Assembly (NCBI GenBank): GCA_030835825.1
Contig: JAURRA010000005.1
Location: 1-64,000, forward strand
Direction: 5' to 3'
Length of the DNA: 64,000 bases
From: Flavobacteriaceae bacterium
GTDB taxonomy: Bacteria; Bacteroidota; Bacteroidia; Flavobacteriales; Flavobacteriaceae
Every line of letters starts with the position of its first letter. Position 1 is the first letter of the stretch. Shown here in pieces: positions 1-8,765 of this stretch. Under the pieces are notes generated by a model that worked only from the letters and a program-made list of their open reading frames with translations, had not been told where the DNA came from and searched no databases. The position numbers were made by a program, and so were the translations under genes.

Positions 1-1
1 A

Positions 2-556
2 ACCGATATTGAAAAAGGGCAGTGGTATTTTAGACGATACATCAAGGAGCTTCCAGAGCCTGGTGAAATAGTGTTTTTCGATAGAAGCTGGTATAACAGA
101 GCTGTGGTAGAGCCGGTAATGGGGTTTTGTGATAAGACACAATACGAACAATTTATGGTTCAGGTCCCTGAATTTGAGCATATGCTTTATGAAGATGGTG
201 TTGACATCATCAAGTTTTGGTTTTCCATTTCGAAGGACAAACAAGCCAAGCGTTTCGATTCTCGTTTGCAAAATCCATTGAAGCAGTGGAAGTTTAGTGA
301 GGTAGATAGAGAAGGTCAAAAGCTGTGGAAACAATATACCTACTATAAGGAGCAAATGCTAGGGAAAACCCACACTACCTTTTGTCCTTGGGTAATTGTC
401 AAATCGAATGCCAAGGAACCTGCCCATCTAGAAAGTATCAGGCATGTATTATCTCGTTTCAATTATGACGGAAAGGGCAGTTCAGGAACCGATATTATGC
501 CAGACCCAAATGTTGTACAACGCTATCATAGAATGGTAAAACAAATTGACAAATGA
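2..556 (+). CDS. ppk2: Polyphosphate kinase 2 family protein (5' end outside window)
   Basis: PPK2 enzymes move phosphate between polyphosphate and nucleotides in the cytoplasm. The open frame runs from base 2 to a TGA at 554, so the N-terminus with the Walker A loop lies outside the window. The Walker B region (DRSWYNRAVVEPV) and the later KFWFSISKDKQAKRF and PLKQWKFSEVD blocks, all typical of PPK2, are present. The stop overlaps the next PPK2 start by four bases (ATGA), so the two paralogues are translationally coupled. The direction of catalysis (AMP, ADP or GDP substrate) cannot be read from this fragment. Confidence 0.93.
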   Translation, partial: TDIEKGQWYFRRYIKELPEPGEIVFFDRSWYNRAVVEPVMGFCDKTQYEQFMVQVPEFEHMLYEDGVDIIKFWFSISKDKQAKRFDSRLQNPLKQWKFSEVDREGQKLWKQYTYYKEQMLGKTHTTFCPWVIVKSNAKEPAHLESIRHVLSRFNYDGKGSSGTDIMPDPNVVQRYHRMVKQIDK

Positions 557-1317
557 TTCACTTATCAGACAAAAATATCAAAGCACTAAATTCAAAAAAG
601 GGAATTAGACTCTTTTTACAGGAGGATATGAGGCCCATCAAAGCCCTTCGGGCGATTCAATATGAATCAAGAATAAAAAAGCTAAAGCAAGAACTGATCA
701 AATTGCAGCATTGGGTGGTCAATGAACGTGAAAAAGTGGTGATTATCTGTGAAGGTCGCGATGCGGCAGGAAAGGGAGGTGCAATCCGTAGGATAACCGA
801 ACATCTCAATCCTCGGGAATTTAGAGTGGTAGCCCTGCCAAAACCCACCATCGAAGAAAAGGGTCAATGGTATTTTCAGCGGTATGTTAACCAATTACCA
901 CGGGAAGGTAAAATTGTACTTTTTGATCGCAGTTGGTATAATCGAGCTATTGTAGAGCCCGTCAATAAGTTTTGCACCACTGAGGAATACCATATATTTC
1001 TACATCAAGTCAACGAATTCGAGCGCATGATTATTGAATCTGGTATTCGATTGATTAAATTCTATTTTTCGATCTCCAAAAATGAGCAAATGAGTCGGTT
1101 TGAAGATATCCAAGGCAGCCCATTGAAAAAATGGAAATTTAGCAAGGTCGATCAAAAGGCCATTGAGCTTTGGGACTCCTATACTTCATATAAAGAGAAA
1201 ATGTTTGAAAAAACAGATACCGCTCTTGCTCCGTGGGTGGTAATTGGTGCTAATCGAAAAATGAAGGCTAGAATAGAGGCTATCAAGCATATTCTGGCCG
1301 TAGTGCCTTACAAGTAA
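553..1317 (+). CDS. ppk2: Polyphosphate kinase 2 family protein
   Basis: This is a complete single-domain PPK2 of 254 aa. Walker A is GRDAAGKGG (residues 68-76) and Walker B is DRSWYN (125-130); both blocks also match the PPK2 fold's lid and substrate-binding segments. It uses polyphosphate to phosphorylate nucleotides, or the reverse. It begins inside the stop codon of the preceding PPK2 gene, so the pair forms an operon of tandem, clearly diverged duplicates. Convergent phosphate-uptake genes follow, which suggests a shared role in phosphate storage. The PPK2 class is not assigned. Confidence 0.95.
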   Translation: MIHLSDKNIKALNSKKGIRLFLQEDMRPIKALRAIQYESRIKKLKQELIKLQHWVVNEREKVVIICEGRDAAGKGGAIRRITEHLNPREFRVVALPKPTIEEKGQWYFQRYVNQLPREGKIVLFDRSWYNRAIVEPVNKFCTTEEYHIFLHQVNEFERMIIESGIRLIKFYFSISKNEQMSRFEDIQGSPLKKWKFSKVDQKAIELWDSYTSYKEKMFEKTDTALAPWVVIGANRKMKARIEAIKHILAVVPYK

Positions 1318-1337
1318 TTCGATTTTATATCATTTGC

Positions 1338-1365
1338 AAAAAAAAACACCCTCCTGAAGGAGGGT
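1338..1365 (-). terminator. Rho-independent terminator of the PiT gene
   Basis: A 7-8 bp GC-rich stem (ACCCTCC / GGAGGGT, loop about TGAA) is followed, when read on the minus strand, by GTG and a run of nine T. It lies about 30 bases beyond the stop of the phosphate transporter at 1398. On the plus strand there is no T tract after the stem, so it mainly serves the minus-strand operon. Confidence 0.75.
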
Positions 1366-1397
1366 ATCATTGATCTTAAAGACATCTAGTAAAACGC

Positions 1398-3686
1398 CTA
1401 TTTGTCGGATTTCTTTTGATCGTTGGCAATCATAGCTGGCTCAACCGAACTGTCGTGGGCAGCATGATATTCGTCTAGTAAATTCATAATAGAGTTGATC
1501 AAGTCTTTAGTCTCTAACAAGATGCTAAAGTAAAGTGTTGTATTCTTAGGGTTTGAAACCTCAGATCGGGTTCTATTGACTTGGCTTTTTATTTTCTCCT
1601 TAACCAGATCATAGACCTCTTTTTTCTCATTGAGTATTTTCCCTATTTCTTCAAACGAGCCTGACTCAAAAGCATTTTGGGTGTCCAAAAACAAGACTTC
1701 TAATTTGTCATAAATTTCTCTCAGTTCCTTAACTTGATTGAATTTGAGTTTTTTGTGATTGTTGTTCACATGCTTGTAAGATATCTTAGAAATCAGCTCA
1801 AGCGATTGGGTGATGTCTTGAAGATATCCTAATATATTGATATAAAATCCACTTGCCTCAACACTCGATTCGTCTAGATTTTTGATAAAAAAGAAGATGT
1901 TATCTCTCAAATCCTCGACCTCGTCTGTCAACTTAACCACCTGCTTCTTGGCCTTTTTAAGTGCCGAAAGCTTTTGAGTAGCCAATCCTCCAACCGCATT
2001 TTCATAAATTTGATTGGTTCGTTTGACAACATTGGCGATATTTTTTGCACTTTCAATAATAACTCCTTGCACAGAGCTGCTCTCGGCTTTTGTCAATCGA
2101 TCTTCCTCAATGACATTGTTATATTTGACCTTATGAGAGACATAATTGTTGTAAAGTAAAATAGCTGTAATTATCAATAAAATTGGAATAACGATTTCTG
2201 GATTCCAATTGATTAAAAGAACAATGATTCCCGATGCAAAGAAAGCGCCGATTGCAGTTCCAAACCATCCGCCGATAACGTTGAGCACTCCTGCGACTCG
2301 ATACACCGCGCTATCGCTGCCCCAGGCCCGGTCGGCCAAAGATGTTCCCATGGCTACCATAAAAGTAACATAGGTGGTCGATAAAGGTAATTTCATCGAT
2401 GTGGCAATAGCAATCAAGACGCCGGCTACCATCAAGTTGACACAGGCGCGAATCATATCAAATGCAGGTGCTTCGAGGCTCTGATCTTTTGAAATAACAA
2501 CGTCCGATGTTTTAAATCTGATATTTACTTTTTCCTTAAGATAATTTGGAATTAATGGGCTGAAATAGTTCGATAACTTAGTAATCCCTTTTACGATTCC
2601 TATGGATAGAAAATTAGGTTGAAACTTTTCATGTGTTTCTCCCTGTCGTGACAGGCTAATTTCAGTTTCTGCAACGGTTTTTGCCTTTTTTGACAACAGC
2701 AATGTGGCCACCATAATACCGCCTGAGATAAACAAAAGCAAAGGTTCGGCCGGTACTTTAGACTCTAAGACTTCCATTGAAAAGTCAGAGGCCCCAATTC
2801 CAGAAGACATCCAGGCTTCGTATGAGTGGTAAGCTGCCATAGGAACACCAATAAAGTTAACCAAATCGTTTCCCGAAAAGGCGAGTGCCAATCCGAATGT
2901 GCCCACAGCAATGACAAAAAGAAGCACTGTTCTCTTAAAGATTATTTCAAACAAATAAGAAAAAAGGAACCAAAATGCGAAAGCTCCAAAAACAATCATC
3001 TGCTCTTTCCCATCAATAGCCCCTTTCAAATCACTGTAGTAAGGTGTTCCTTTCAAGCCTTTAAGAAAGATGAAATAAGTGATAGCGGTTAAAGCAAAAC
3101 CCCCAAAAGCCGGGCCAAAATATTTAATTGTTTTGGTGGTATTGAAAGAGAATAAAGCTCTTGAGACCCACTGAACGATAGCCCCGACAGAAAATGCAAT
3201 GACTACTGACAGGAGAATACCAAAGATTATTTCCGTTGCTTTTTTAGTATTGATAAAACCCGAAATGTCAGCTAGTGTCAAGGTGTCTGATTGAGAAATT
3301 TTGATCAGAGACATCATCACAGCCGCTCCCAATAGGTTAAAAACAATAGAAACTGTAGTTGAGGTAGGTAAACCTAGGGTATTAAAAAAGTCCAATAATA
3401 AAATGTCTGTGATCATCACAGCCATAAAAATGAGCATAATTTCATCGAACATAAACTGTCCGGGCACAAAAATACCCTTCCGCGCTACTTCCATCATACC
3501 GCTTGAAAATACCGCGCCGATAAAAATTCCTAAGCTCGCTACTATCATTATAGTTCGCAGCGAAATAGCTTTAGAACCAATCGCTGAATTCAAAAAATTA
3601 ACAGCATCGTTGCTTACACCAACTACAATATCTACTACAGCAAGAATTGTAATGGCGATTAGAATAAAGATATAAATATTGTCCAT
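1398..3686 (-). CDS. pit: Inorganic phosphate transporter, PiT family, with PhoU-like C-terminal domain
   Basis: This is a 762-aa inner-membrane low-affinity phosphate permease (PHO4/PiT family). The two signature repeats are visible: GVSNDAVNFLNSAIG near residue 25 and PLSTTYVTFMVAMGTSLADR in the second half, with many hydrophobic helices between. Roughly the last 220 residues are soluble, helical and Lys/Glu-rich like a PhoU/DUF47 domain, which makes the protein much longer than a minimal PiT. That tail probably senses or regulates transport (inference). It lies directly downstream of the phosphate-selective porin gene, 56 bp away, so the two are probably co-transcribed. Confidence 0.92.
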   Translation of the reverse strand: MDNIYIFILIAITILAVVDIVVGVSNDAVNFLNSAIGSKAISLRTIMIVASLGIFIGAVFSSGMMEVARKGIFVPGQFMFDEIMLIFMAVMITDILLLDFFNTLGLPTSTTVSIVFNLLGAAVMMSLIKISQSDTLTLADISGFINTKKATEIIFGILLSVVIAFSVGAIVQWVSRALFSFNTTKTIKYFGPAFGGFALTAITYFIFLKGLKGTPYYSDLKGAIDGKEQMIVFGAFAFWFLFSYLFEIIFKRTVLLFVIAVGTFGLALAFSGNDLVNFIGVPMAAYHSYEAWMSSGIGASDFSMEVLESKVPAEPLLLFISGGIMVATLLLSKKAKTVAETEISLSRQGETHEKFQPNFLSIGIVKGITKLSNYFSPLIPNYLKEKVNIRFKTSDVVISKDQSLEAPAFDMIRACVNLMVAGVLIAIATSMKLPLSTTYVTFMVAMGTSLADRAWGSDSAVYRVAGVLNVIGGWFGTAIGAFFASGIIVLLINWNPEIVIPILLIITAILLYNNYVSHKVKYNNVIEEDRLTKAESSSVQGVIIESAKNIANVVKRTNQIYENAVGGLATQKLSALKKAKKQVVKLTDEVEDLRDNIFFFIKNLDESSVEASGFYINILGYLQDITQSLELISKISYKHVNNNHKKLKFNQVKELREIYDKLEVLFLDTQNAFESGSFEEIGKILNEKKEVYDLVKEKIKSQVNRTRSEVSNPKNTTLYFSILLETKDLINSIMNLLDEYHAAHDSSVEPAMIANDQKKSDK

Positions 3687-3742
3687 AGTTGTAAATTTTA
3701 TCTCTGTGGTATAAAAACCTGTTTGTTTGGGAATGGTTAGGG

Positions 3743-4927
3743 TTAAAAGTGAATGTCGAATTGTAATCTATAGATGATATGATTATTGTCATCCGCAATA
3801 TCTCTATAACTAATATCTGATTGAACTTTCAGTTTATGGCCTGCAACAAACTTTGAAACACCGAGGGTGTATTCTGTTTCACTGTTGTTTCCAAATATGT
3901 TTTCGTCCAATTTAATGTTAGTGTAACGTCCTGAGACTTCAATGTTGCTTTTAAACAAATATCCCGATTGGATATTTAAGCCTTTGCCAACTTGCACAAT
4001 ATCGCCTGTTAGGGTTCCGTCAGAGTTTTTGGCAAAAGGGTCGTCTGCATTTCTGTCGGCATATTCCGCCATCAAGGAAAAACCCTTATGTTTGTAAATG
4101 GCATCCACAAACAAGGTCGTGATATCTGTTTCATAATGGCCTGTATCATTGGTCATATAGCTCCCTTGATTACTTCTGTTTTTAACAGCATTGTTATTGT
4201 AATCAAATGAGAGTCCGATAGCTAATTTAGGCTTAGGCTCTCTTTTCAAATCAGAGGCACGGTAATCGCCACTGCCAGCAAAAGTACCTAGTGGAAGTAA
4301 TTCTAAACGTCCAGTATATTGATGTCCCCCAATATTTCCTCTGGTAACATTTCTTCCCTCTCCTTGGGCAACAGAAAGAATTTCTCTTATTACGAAGCCA
4401 TTGGAGACTTTAAAATGGTGTCTCAGCTGAATACCAAGATCACGATCAATGTTAAATCGACTGTTCAAGAGCGAGCGGTCGACCTGTTGCATATTTCCAG
4501 AGGAGATTACACGCTCTCTGTTGCCAGGCAATTTAGTTTGACCAAACCAAAGGGAAAAGTCCCCAGAAAAATTCCATTTAATTAAGGCGTCTAATATATA
4601 ATTGGGAGCGTTGTGAGTATAATAAGAAGCTCCAGAAATATCCCTGTTTGACAATCCCAACTCAAGTTTGTATTGCAGTTTCGGAGAATAGGCAAATCCA
4701 TCAAATTTCAAACGGGCTCTTCGCACTAAAAGATTAGATTCTGTCGAAGACTGGTCTTCCCAGTCGGTGCTACTCAAAAATTGCATCCGTGCCCCAATTT
4801 TCATGGTCCAAGTGCTGTCTTGCCCGAACAAATTGAACAGACCTTTCCCAAATTCTGGAACCTGATTTTCTTGAGCATTCAACACACCAACGGATAGAAA
4901 TAATAGAATTAAAAATAAGTTTCTCAA
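3743..4927 (-). CDS. Phosphate-selective porin O/P family protein
   Basis: This is a 394-aa outer-membrane beta-barrel of the OprO/OprP family. An N-terminal signal peptide (MRNLFLILLFLSVGVLNAQ) precedes alternating short beta strands, including RMQFLSSTDWED, RRARLKFDGFAYSPKLQYK and a terminal aromatic strand ending IYRLQFDIHF. It would carry phosphate or other anions across the outer membrane for the neighbouring PiT permease and the Na/Pi cotransporter. The family is broad in Bacteroidota, so phosphate specificity is inferred from context. Confidence 0.88.
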   Translation of the reverse strand: MRNLFLILLFLSVGVLNAQENQVPEFGKGLFNLFGQDSTWTMKIGARMQFLSSTDWEDQSSTESNLLVRRARLKFDGFAYSPKLQYKLELGLSNRDISGASYYTHNAPNYILDALIKWNFSGDFSLWFGQTKLPGNRERVISSGNMQQVDRSLLNSRFNIDRDLGIQLRHHFKVSNGFVIREILSVAQGEGRNVTRGNIGGHQYTGRLELLPLGTFAGSGDYRASDLKREPKPKLAIGLSFDYNNNAVKNRSNQGSYMTNDTGHYETDITTLFVDAIYKHKGFSLMAEYADRNADDPFAKNSDGTLTGDIVQVGKGLNIQSGYLFKSNIEVSGRYTNIKLDENIFGNNSETEYTLGVSKFVAGHKLKVQSDISYRDIADDNNHIIYRLQFDIHF

Positions 4928-4947
4928 AATGAATTAAAGTATTTAAT

Positions 4948-4965
4948 TTGACTCGTAAAAGTCAA
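4948..4965. repeat. Inverted repeat between porin and Na/Pi transporter genes
   Basis: TTGACT CGTAAA AGTCAA forms a perfect 6-bp inverted repeat with a 6-base loop in the 68-bp gap upstream of the porin start. It could be an operator for the porin-PiT operon or a weak terminator of the upstream transporter gene. No T run follows the stem closely on the minus strand, which favours neither reading strongly. Confidence 0.3.
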
Positions 4966-4995
4966 GTTTTAATGTTAACTGAATATTAAGCTTTA

Positions 4996-6762
4996 TTAAT
5001 TTTTGCTGTTGTTGTCCATGATAGCATCCAATTGCCCATAGAGAAGCTCAGCAACTGCAATTAGTTTGCGAATCATATCATGGACGTTGGTATTGTCATT
5101 AAAAAGCGAGGAGGCCATTTCGGCACTGATCTTATTTTTCCTAATGAGATTATCAATAGATTCATTACTGTGCCTGATGTTTTCCTTGGCCTCCATTTTA
5201 AGCACAGCTAATTTCTCGGCATACGCCATGGCCTGCTCTTCCGTTCCAAACAAATAAATCGTTCGTAAAACTTTGGTGACTTTTGCTCTAAAATTATCAT
5301 ACTCTTTAAGCAGATAAGGATTTTCTCCAGACAAGGATCGGCTTACATTTTTATTAATTGCTCGCGCATCGTTGAGAATTTCTACCATCTTGCGGTTGGC
5401 GATTTTAATTTCACTGACTGCACGATTTTGTTTTTTACTGAGATTTAAATCACTTTGAATGGCGGTTGCTTATCTAATTATTTCACCATAAATCAACTTC
5501 ACTTTTTTATAGTAGAGTTCTGCTACGTCCACATTCATATCGTCGGTTGACTTTTTGATAATTTTTTTAATCTTTTGATCCGATTTGATATCGTCTTTAT
5601 GAATATTCAAGGCATGGGACACTATTTCGAAAATGGTGTTATTAAATAAATCCTTTGATTCTAGCAGTAAAGATTAAATGGCAGAGGTTGGAAACTGCAT
5701 GGCAGATGCGTTCAAATATTTGGGTTTATCAATATCGCTGGAGGATTTGTCTTTGATGATTCGAATTAACAACCATTCTAATTTGCCGATAAAAGGGATC
5801 ATAACGACCACGCCTATCACATTGAAAAGGGAATGGAAAATGGCCAACTTGAGGGTGTAATCATCGGAGTCCAAATTCATTGATTCGGCAAGAACATTTA
5901 CCACATTGGCTAAGGGGAAAATCAAAACCAATGCAAGGATTCCAGTCATCAGATTAAAAATAAAATGAGCTCCTGCCAATCGTTTCCCCGCAACGTTTGA
6001 AGCTAGAGCGCCAAAAATAGCCGTAATGGTGGTCCCTACATTGGCGCCTATGGCCAATGTCAGCGCATTTTCATATTCAATTTGCTGTGCCGCCAAGGCC
6101 TTTAAAATCAGGGCTAAAGTGGCACTACTCGACTGAAGAACAGTTGTTATTAATATCCCTAAACCAGCATATATTATGGCTCCCTGAAAACCTGTAACTG
6201 CAAATTCGGTTAAATCAATATAATCCTTAAATACATCGAAACCCTCCTTCATATAGTGAATTCCTAAAAAGAAAAAACCCAGCCCAGCCAACACATTTCC
6301 AATTCCTTTTAATGCGTTTGACTTTTGAAAAGAAAAGATCAAGCCAAAAATCAATACGGGAAGTGCAAGCGATGAGATTTTGATTTTTAATCCAAACGCT
6401 GCGACTAACCAGGCCGTAGCAGTGGTTCCAATGTTTGCTCCGAAAATAAGACCAAGACCCCCCGACAAACTGATTAAACCAGCACTAATAAATGAAATGG
6501 TAATTACTGACACCAGGGAACTCGATTGAATAAAAGCGGTAACAACGGCACCTGTAGCGATACTTTTATACAATCTACTTGTAGCTCTTTTTAAAATGTT
6601 TTGCAACGGCCCTTTGGTAAAGGCCTTGAACCCATCTTCGAGCATGATCATTCCGAAAAGTAGAATAGCAACTCCAGCTAAAATCGTTTTGACATTGGGA
6701 TTGAAAAACAAAACACAGCCTAGTATAGCTAAAAAAGTCAAAAAGAGAATTCGCTTTAACAT
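4996..6762 (-). pseudogene. Na/Pi cotransporter family gene interrupted by two in-frame TAA codons
   Basis: Read from ATG at 6762 this frame gives 588 codons, the normal length of an NptA-type Na/phosphate cotransporter with a C-terminal PhoU-like domain. Residues 1-362 hold the membrane core, with both QSS repeats (TAFIQSSSLVSVITISF and TTVLQSSSATLAL) and GANIGTT/GANVGTT motifs. TAA codons then sit at 5674-5676 (codon 363) and 5470-5472 (codon 431). The frame does not shift, and the intervening and following translation is still PhoU-like and helical, ending at 4996. Each stop is one substitution from a sense codon. The core may still be made as a 362-aa protein; the tail from 5388 (MVEILNDARA) lacks an evident signal for separate translation. 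Recent nonsense decay or base-call error are the alternatives. Confidence 0.85.
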
Positions 6763-6889
6763 ATAAGCAGGTTTTTTATGGCATGGGATGCGCTGGAACG
6801 TCGCCAAACTAAACACGATTCCGTTAGCTATTGACCATTAGTCACCGTCAAAGTCAAAGTTTACTTAACGAACTGTTTCTTTAAAACCA

Positions 6890-7035
6890 AATGATGGTAG
6901 GATACTTGGTCTTTTGGAGACATCCTATCATTCAAATTTATGAAAAACATTTTAAATTCGGAGATCAAAACTGTTCTCTTTGAGAAAATCGTCAATCTGT
7001 AAAAACATTAGAGGCCACAATGCTTGTGGCCTCTA
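6890..7035 (+). ncRNA. Candidate small RNA or leader with tiny ORF
   Basis: Two stem-forming segments bracket a 20-codon ORF (ATG 6940, TAA 7000-7002; begins MKNILNSEIK, ends KIVNL). The ORF ends seven bases before a strong hairpin. There is no clear ribosome-binding site, which is common in this phylum, and no verified promoter. It is a suggestion from structure only, with no family recognised. Confidence 0.2.
7009..7035. terminator. Strong 12-bp hairpin, possible terminator
   Basis: TAGAGGCCACAA, loop TGC, TTGTGGCCTCTA forms a perfect 12-bp stem. On the plus strand it is followed by an A/C-rich stretch; on the minus strand by ATGTTTTTAC. Tail quality is therefore poor on the plus side and moderate on the minus side. 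Confidence 0.45.
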
Positions 7036-7215
7036 AACAACTAACTAACCAAGGACTCGTGCTTACCAACACGAAAACTTAAATTTACCCAAATGAAAAA
7101 ACAACTAACTTACTTTTAGGGTTGATACATTGAAAACGGGACTATTTGAAGTACATTGTATGAGAACGTCCTAAAATATTGTTAAAAAATTGAAATCAAG
7201 GCAATTCCATATTTC

Positions 7216-7245
7216 TTGAGGTTGAAAATTATTTTGGTACTTTTA
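7216..7245 (+). promoter_or_regulatory. Possible gpsA promoter
   Basis: TTG (7216-7218), a 19-base spacer and TACTTTTA (7238-7245, one mismatch to TAnnTTTG) resemble a Bacteroidota promoter. The expected transcription start would fall only a few bases before the ATG at 7255, so translation from the second ATG at 7264 is an option if this promoter is real. Confidence 0.3.
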
Positions 7246-7254
7246 TCCAAATAA

Positions 7255-8265
7255 ATGAAAGACATGTCTCACGGCAAAACCTTTGGAGTACTTGGTGGCG
7301 GAAGTTGGGCTACTGCCCTTGTAAAAATTCTAACAACAAATGAATCTAAGGTTTACTGGAACCTTCGTAACGAGGCGGTTATTTCGCATCTGACAACCCA
7401 TGGTCATAATCCTAACTACCTGAGTGATGTTTCCTTTGATCTATCCAAACTTGTAGTTACCAGCAAACCCGATGAAGTGATTTTGGCTTGTGATATTATT
7501 ATTATTGCTATTCCTTCTGCCTTTGTTTACGACACCCTTTCGCAAATCACTTTGCCTTTGGATCAAAAAATTATGGTCTCAGCTGTAAAAGGAATAATCC
7601 CCCAATCAGGAAAGGTTCTTGGAGAACACCTTCATGAAAAATACCAAGTACCTTTTGATCAAATTGCTGTTATTGCCGGGCCATGCCATGCCGAAGAAGT
7701 GGCCCTTGAACGTTTGTCTTATTTGACAATTGCTTGTCAGAGTAGCACTAATGCCCGGTCGATTGCCGATGCGCTAAATACACATTTTATCAGAACACAT
7801 ATTAGTGATGATGCTATTGGAACCGAATACGCTGTGATGCTAAAAAACATCTATGCCATAGCTGCAGGTATTGCTCATGGATTGGGATACGGCGATAATT
7901 TCCAAAGCGTTTTGATTAGTAATGCCATCAGGGAAATGAAGCGTTATGTGAAAAAAATTCACAAACTCAAAAGAAATATTAATAACTCCTATTACCTCGG
8001 GGACCTCATGGTTACTTGTTATTCCACTTTTTCGAGAAACCGAATGTTTGGTAATATGATTGGCAAAGGGTATACGGTGAAATCCGCTATGATGGAAATG
8101 AACATGGTAGCAGAAGGCTATTATGCCGCAAAATCTGCTTTTGATATCAACGAAAAAAACACCAAGAAAACCAAAATCCCTATCATCAAGGCCGTTTATT
8201 CCATTTTATATCAAAACGCACCCCCTAAAATAACATTTCAAAAATTGTGTGAACAACTGAATTAA
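7255..8265 (+). CDS. gpsA: Glycerol-3-phosphate dehydrogenase [NAD(P)+]
   Basis: This cytoplasmic enzyme reduces dihydroxyacetone phosphate to sn-glycerol 3-phosphate for phospholipid synthesis. The 336-aa protein has the Rossmann loop GGGSWATAL (from residue 14), the conserved SAVKGI and GPCHAEEV segments, and the catalytic-lysine region VMLKNIYAIAAG. Length matches the family. A second ATG nine bases in (MSHGKTFGVL) is also a reasonable start. A GNAT gene follows in the same direction. Confidence 0.95.
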   Translation: MKDMSHGKTFGVLGGGSWATALVKILTTNESKVYWNLRNEAVISHLTTHGHNPNYLSDVSFDLSKLVVTSKPDEVILACDIIIIAIPSAFVYDTLSQITLPLDQKIMVSAVKGIIPQSGKVLGEHLHEKYQVPFDQIAVIAGPCHAEEVALERLSYLTIACQSSTNARSIADALNTHFIRTHISDDAIGTEYAVMLKNIYAIAAGIAHGLGYGDNFQSVLISNAIREMKRYVKKIHKLKRNINNSYYLGDLMVTCYSTFSRNRMFGNMIGKGYTVKSAMMEMNMVAEGYYAAKSAFDINEKNTKKTKIPIIKAVYSILYQNAPPKITFQKLCEQLN

Positions 8266-8745
8266 AAACAGACGATCATCAACAAACTACAACTCATTGA
8301 TTTTAAGCCAGAATTGAGCGGGGCTTTCAAAACATTAAATCAATGGTGGATAGAGTCCTATTTTGTAATGGAAAAAGCTGATTATGAGCTCTTGGATCAT
8401 CCTCAAGAAGCAATTATTGACAAAGGCGGTGTTATACTATTTGCCATGGCGGGCAAGCATCCAGTGGGTGTATGCGCCTTAATAAAGTCTAAAATTGCAA
8501 CTTACGATTTTGAATTGGCTAAAATGGGTGTGCTTCCAGATTGGCATGGACGCGGGATTGGATTTTGTTTAGGAACAGCCTGTTTAAAACGTGCCAAAAG
8601 CCTAGGAGCTAAAACTGTTTTTTTAGAAAGCAATACAAAGCTGGAAGCGGCTATGCATTTATACCTCAAATTAGGCTTTGAAAAAATTGAGGCTTTTCCG
8701 ACACCATACAACCGCTGTAACATCCAAATGTTAACTCACTTATAA
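8266..8745 (+). CDS. GNAT family N-acetyltransferase (start codon unclear)
   Basis: This acyl-CoA-dependent N-acetyltransferase has the acetyl-CoA loop GRGIGFCLG preceded by the beta-4 strand FELAKMGVLPDWHG, and a C-terminal LYLKLGFEKIE motif. The substrate is unknown. The only standard start in frame is TTG at 8314, but that would remove the first strand (LQLIDFKPELSGAF), which looks conserved and is encoded from about 8284. The frame is open back to the gpsA stop at 8263-8265 with no ATG, GTG or TTG before 8314. ATC at 8275 or 8278 is a possible non-canonical start coupled to gpsA; loss of an original ATG is the alternative. Confidence 0.8.
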   Translation, partial: KQTIINKLQLIDFKPELSGAFKTLNQWWIESYFVMEKADYELLDHPQEAIIDKGGVILFAMAGKHPVGVCALIKSKIATYDFELAKMGVLPDWHGRGIGFCLGTACLKRAKSLGAKTVFLESNTKLEAAMHLYLKLGFEKIEAFPTPYNRCNIQMLTHL

Positions 8746-8765
8746 CCTAAAAGTTCAAATCTGCC

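Larger units (their letters stand above)
6763..7254. other. Long intergenic region upstream of gpsA
   Basis: This gap of about 490 bp holds no recognisable protein gene. It contains a 20-codon ORF at 6940-7002, a perfect 12-bp hairpin at 7009-7035 and a weaker stem (TAGGAT at 6898-6903 with ATCCTA at 6922-6927). A possible gpsA promoter lies at its right end. The arrangement could encode a short leader or small RNA. Confidence 0.5.

Noticed and set aside
5066-5257. Plus-strand ORF in the nptA tail
   Set aside because: It is the antisense of the PhoU-like tail of the broken cotransporter.
4996-5388. A separate 130-aa PhoU-like gene
   Set aside because: It is in the same frame as the upstream core with no evident initiation signal; it is better read as the C-terminus of the interrupted cotransporter.
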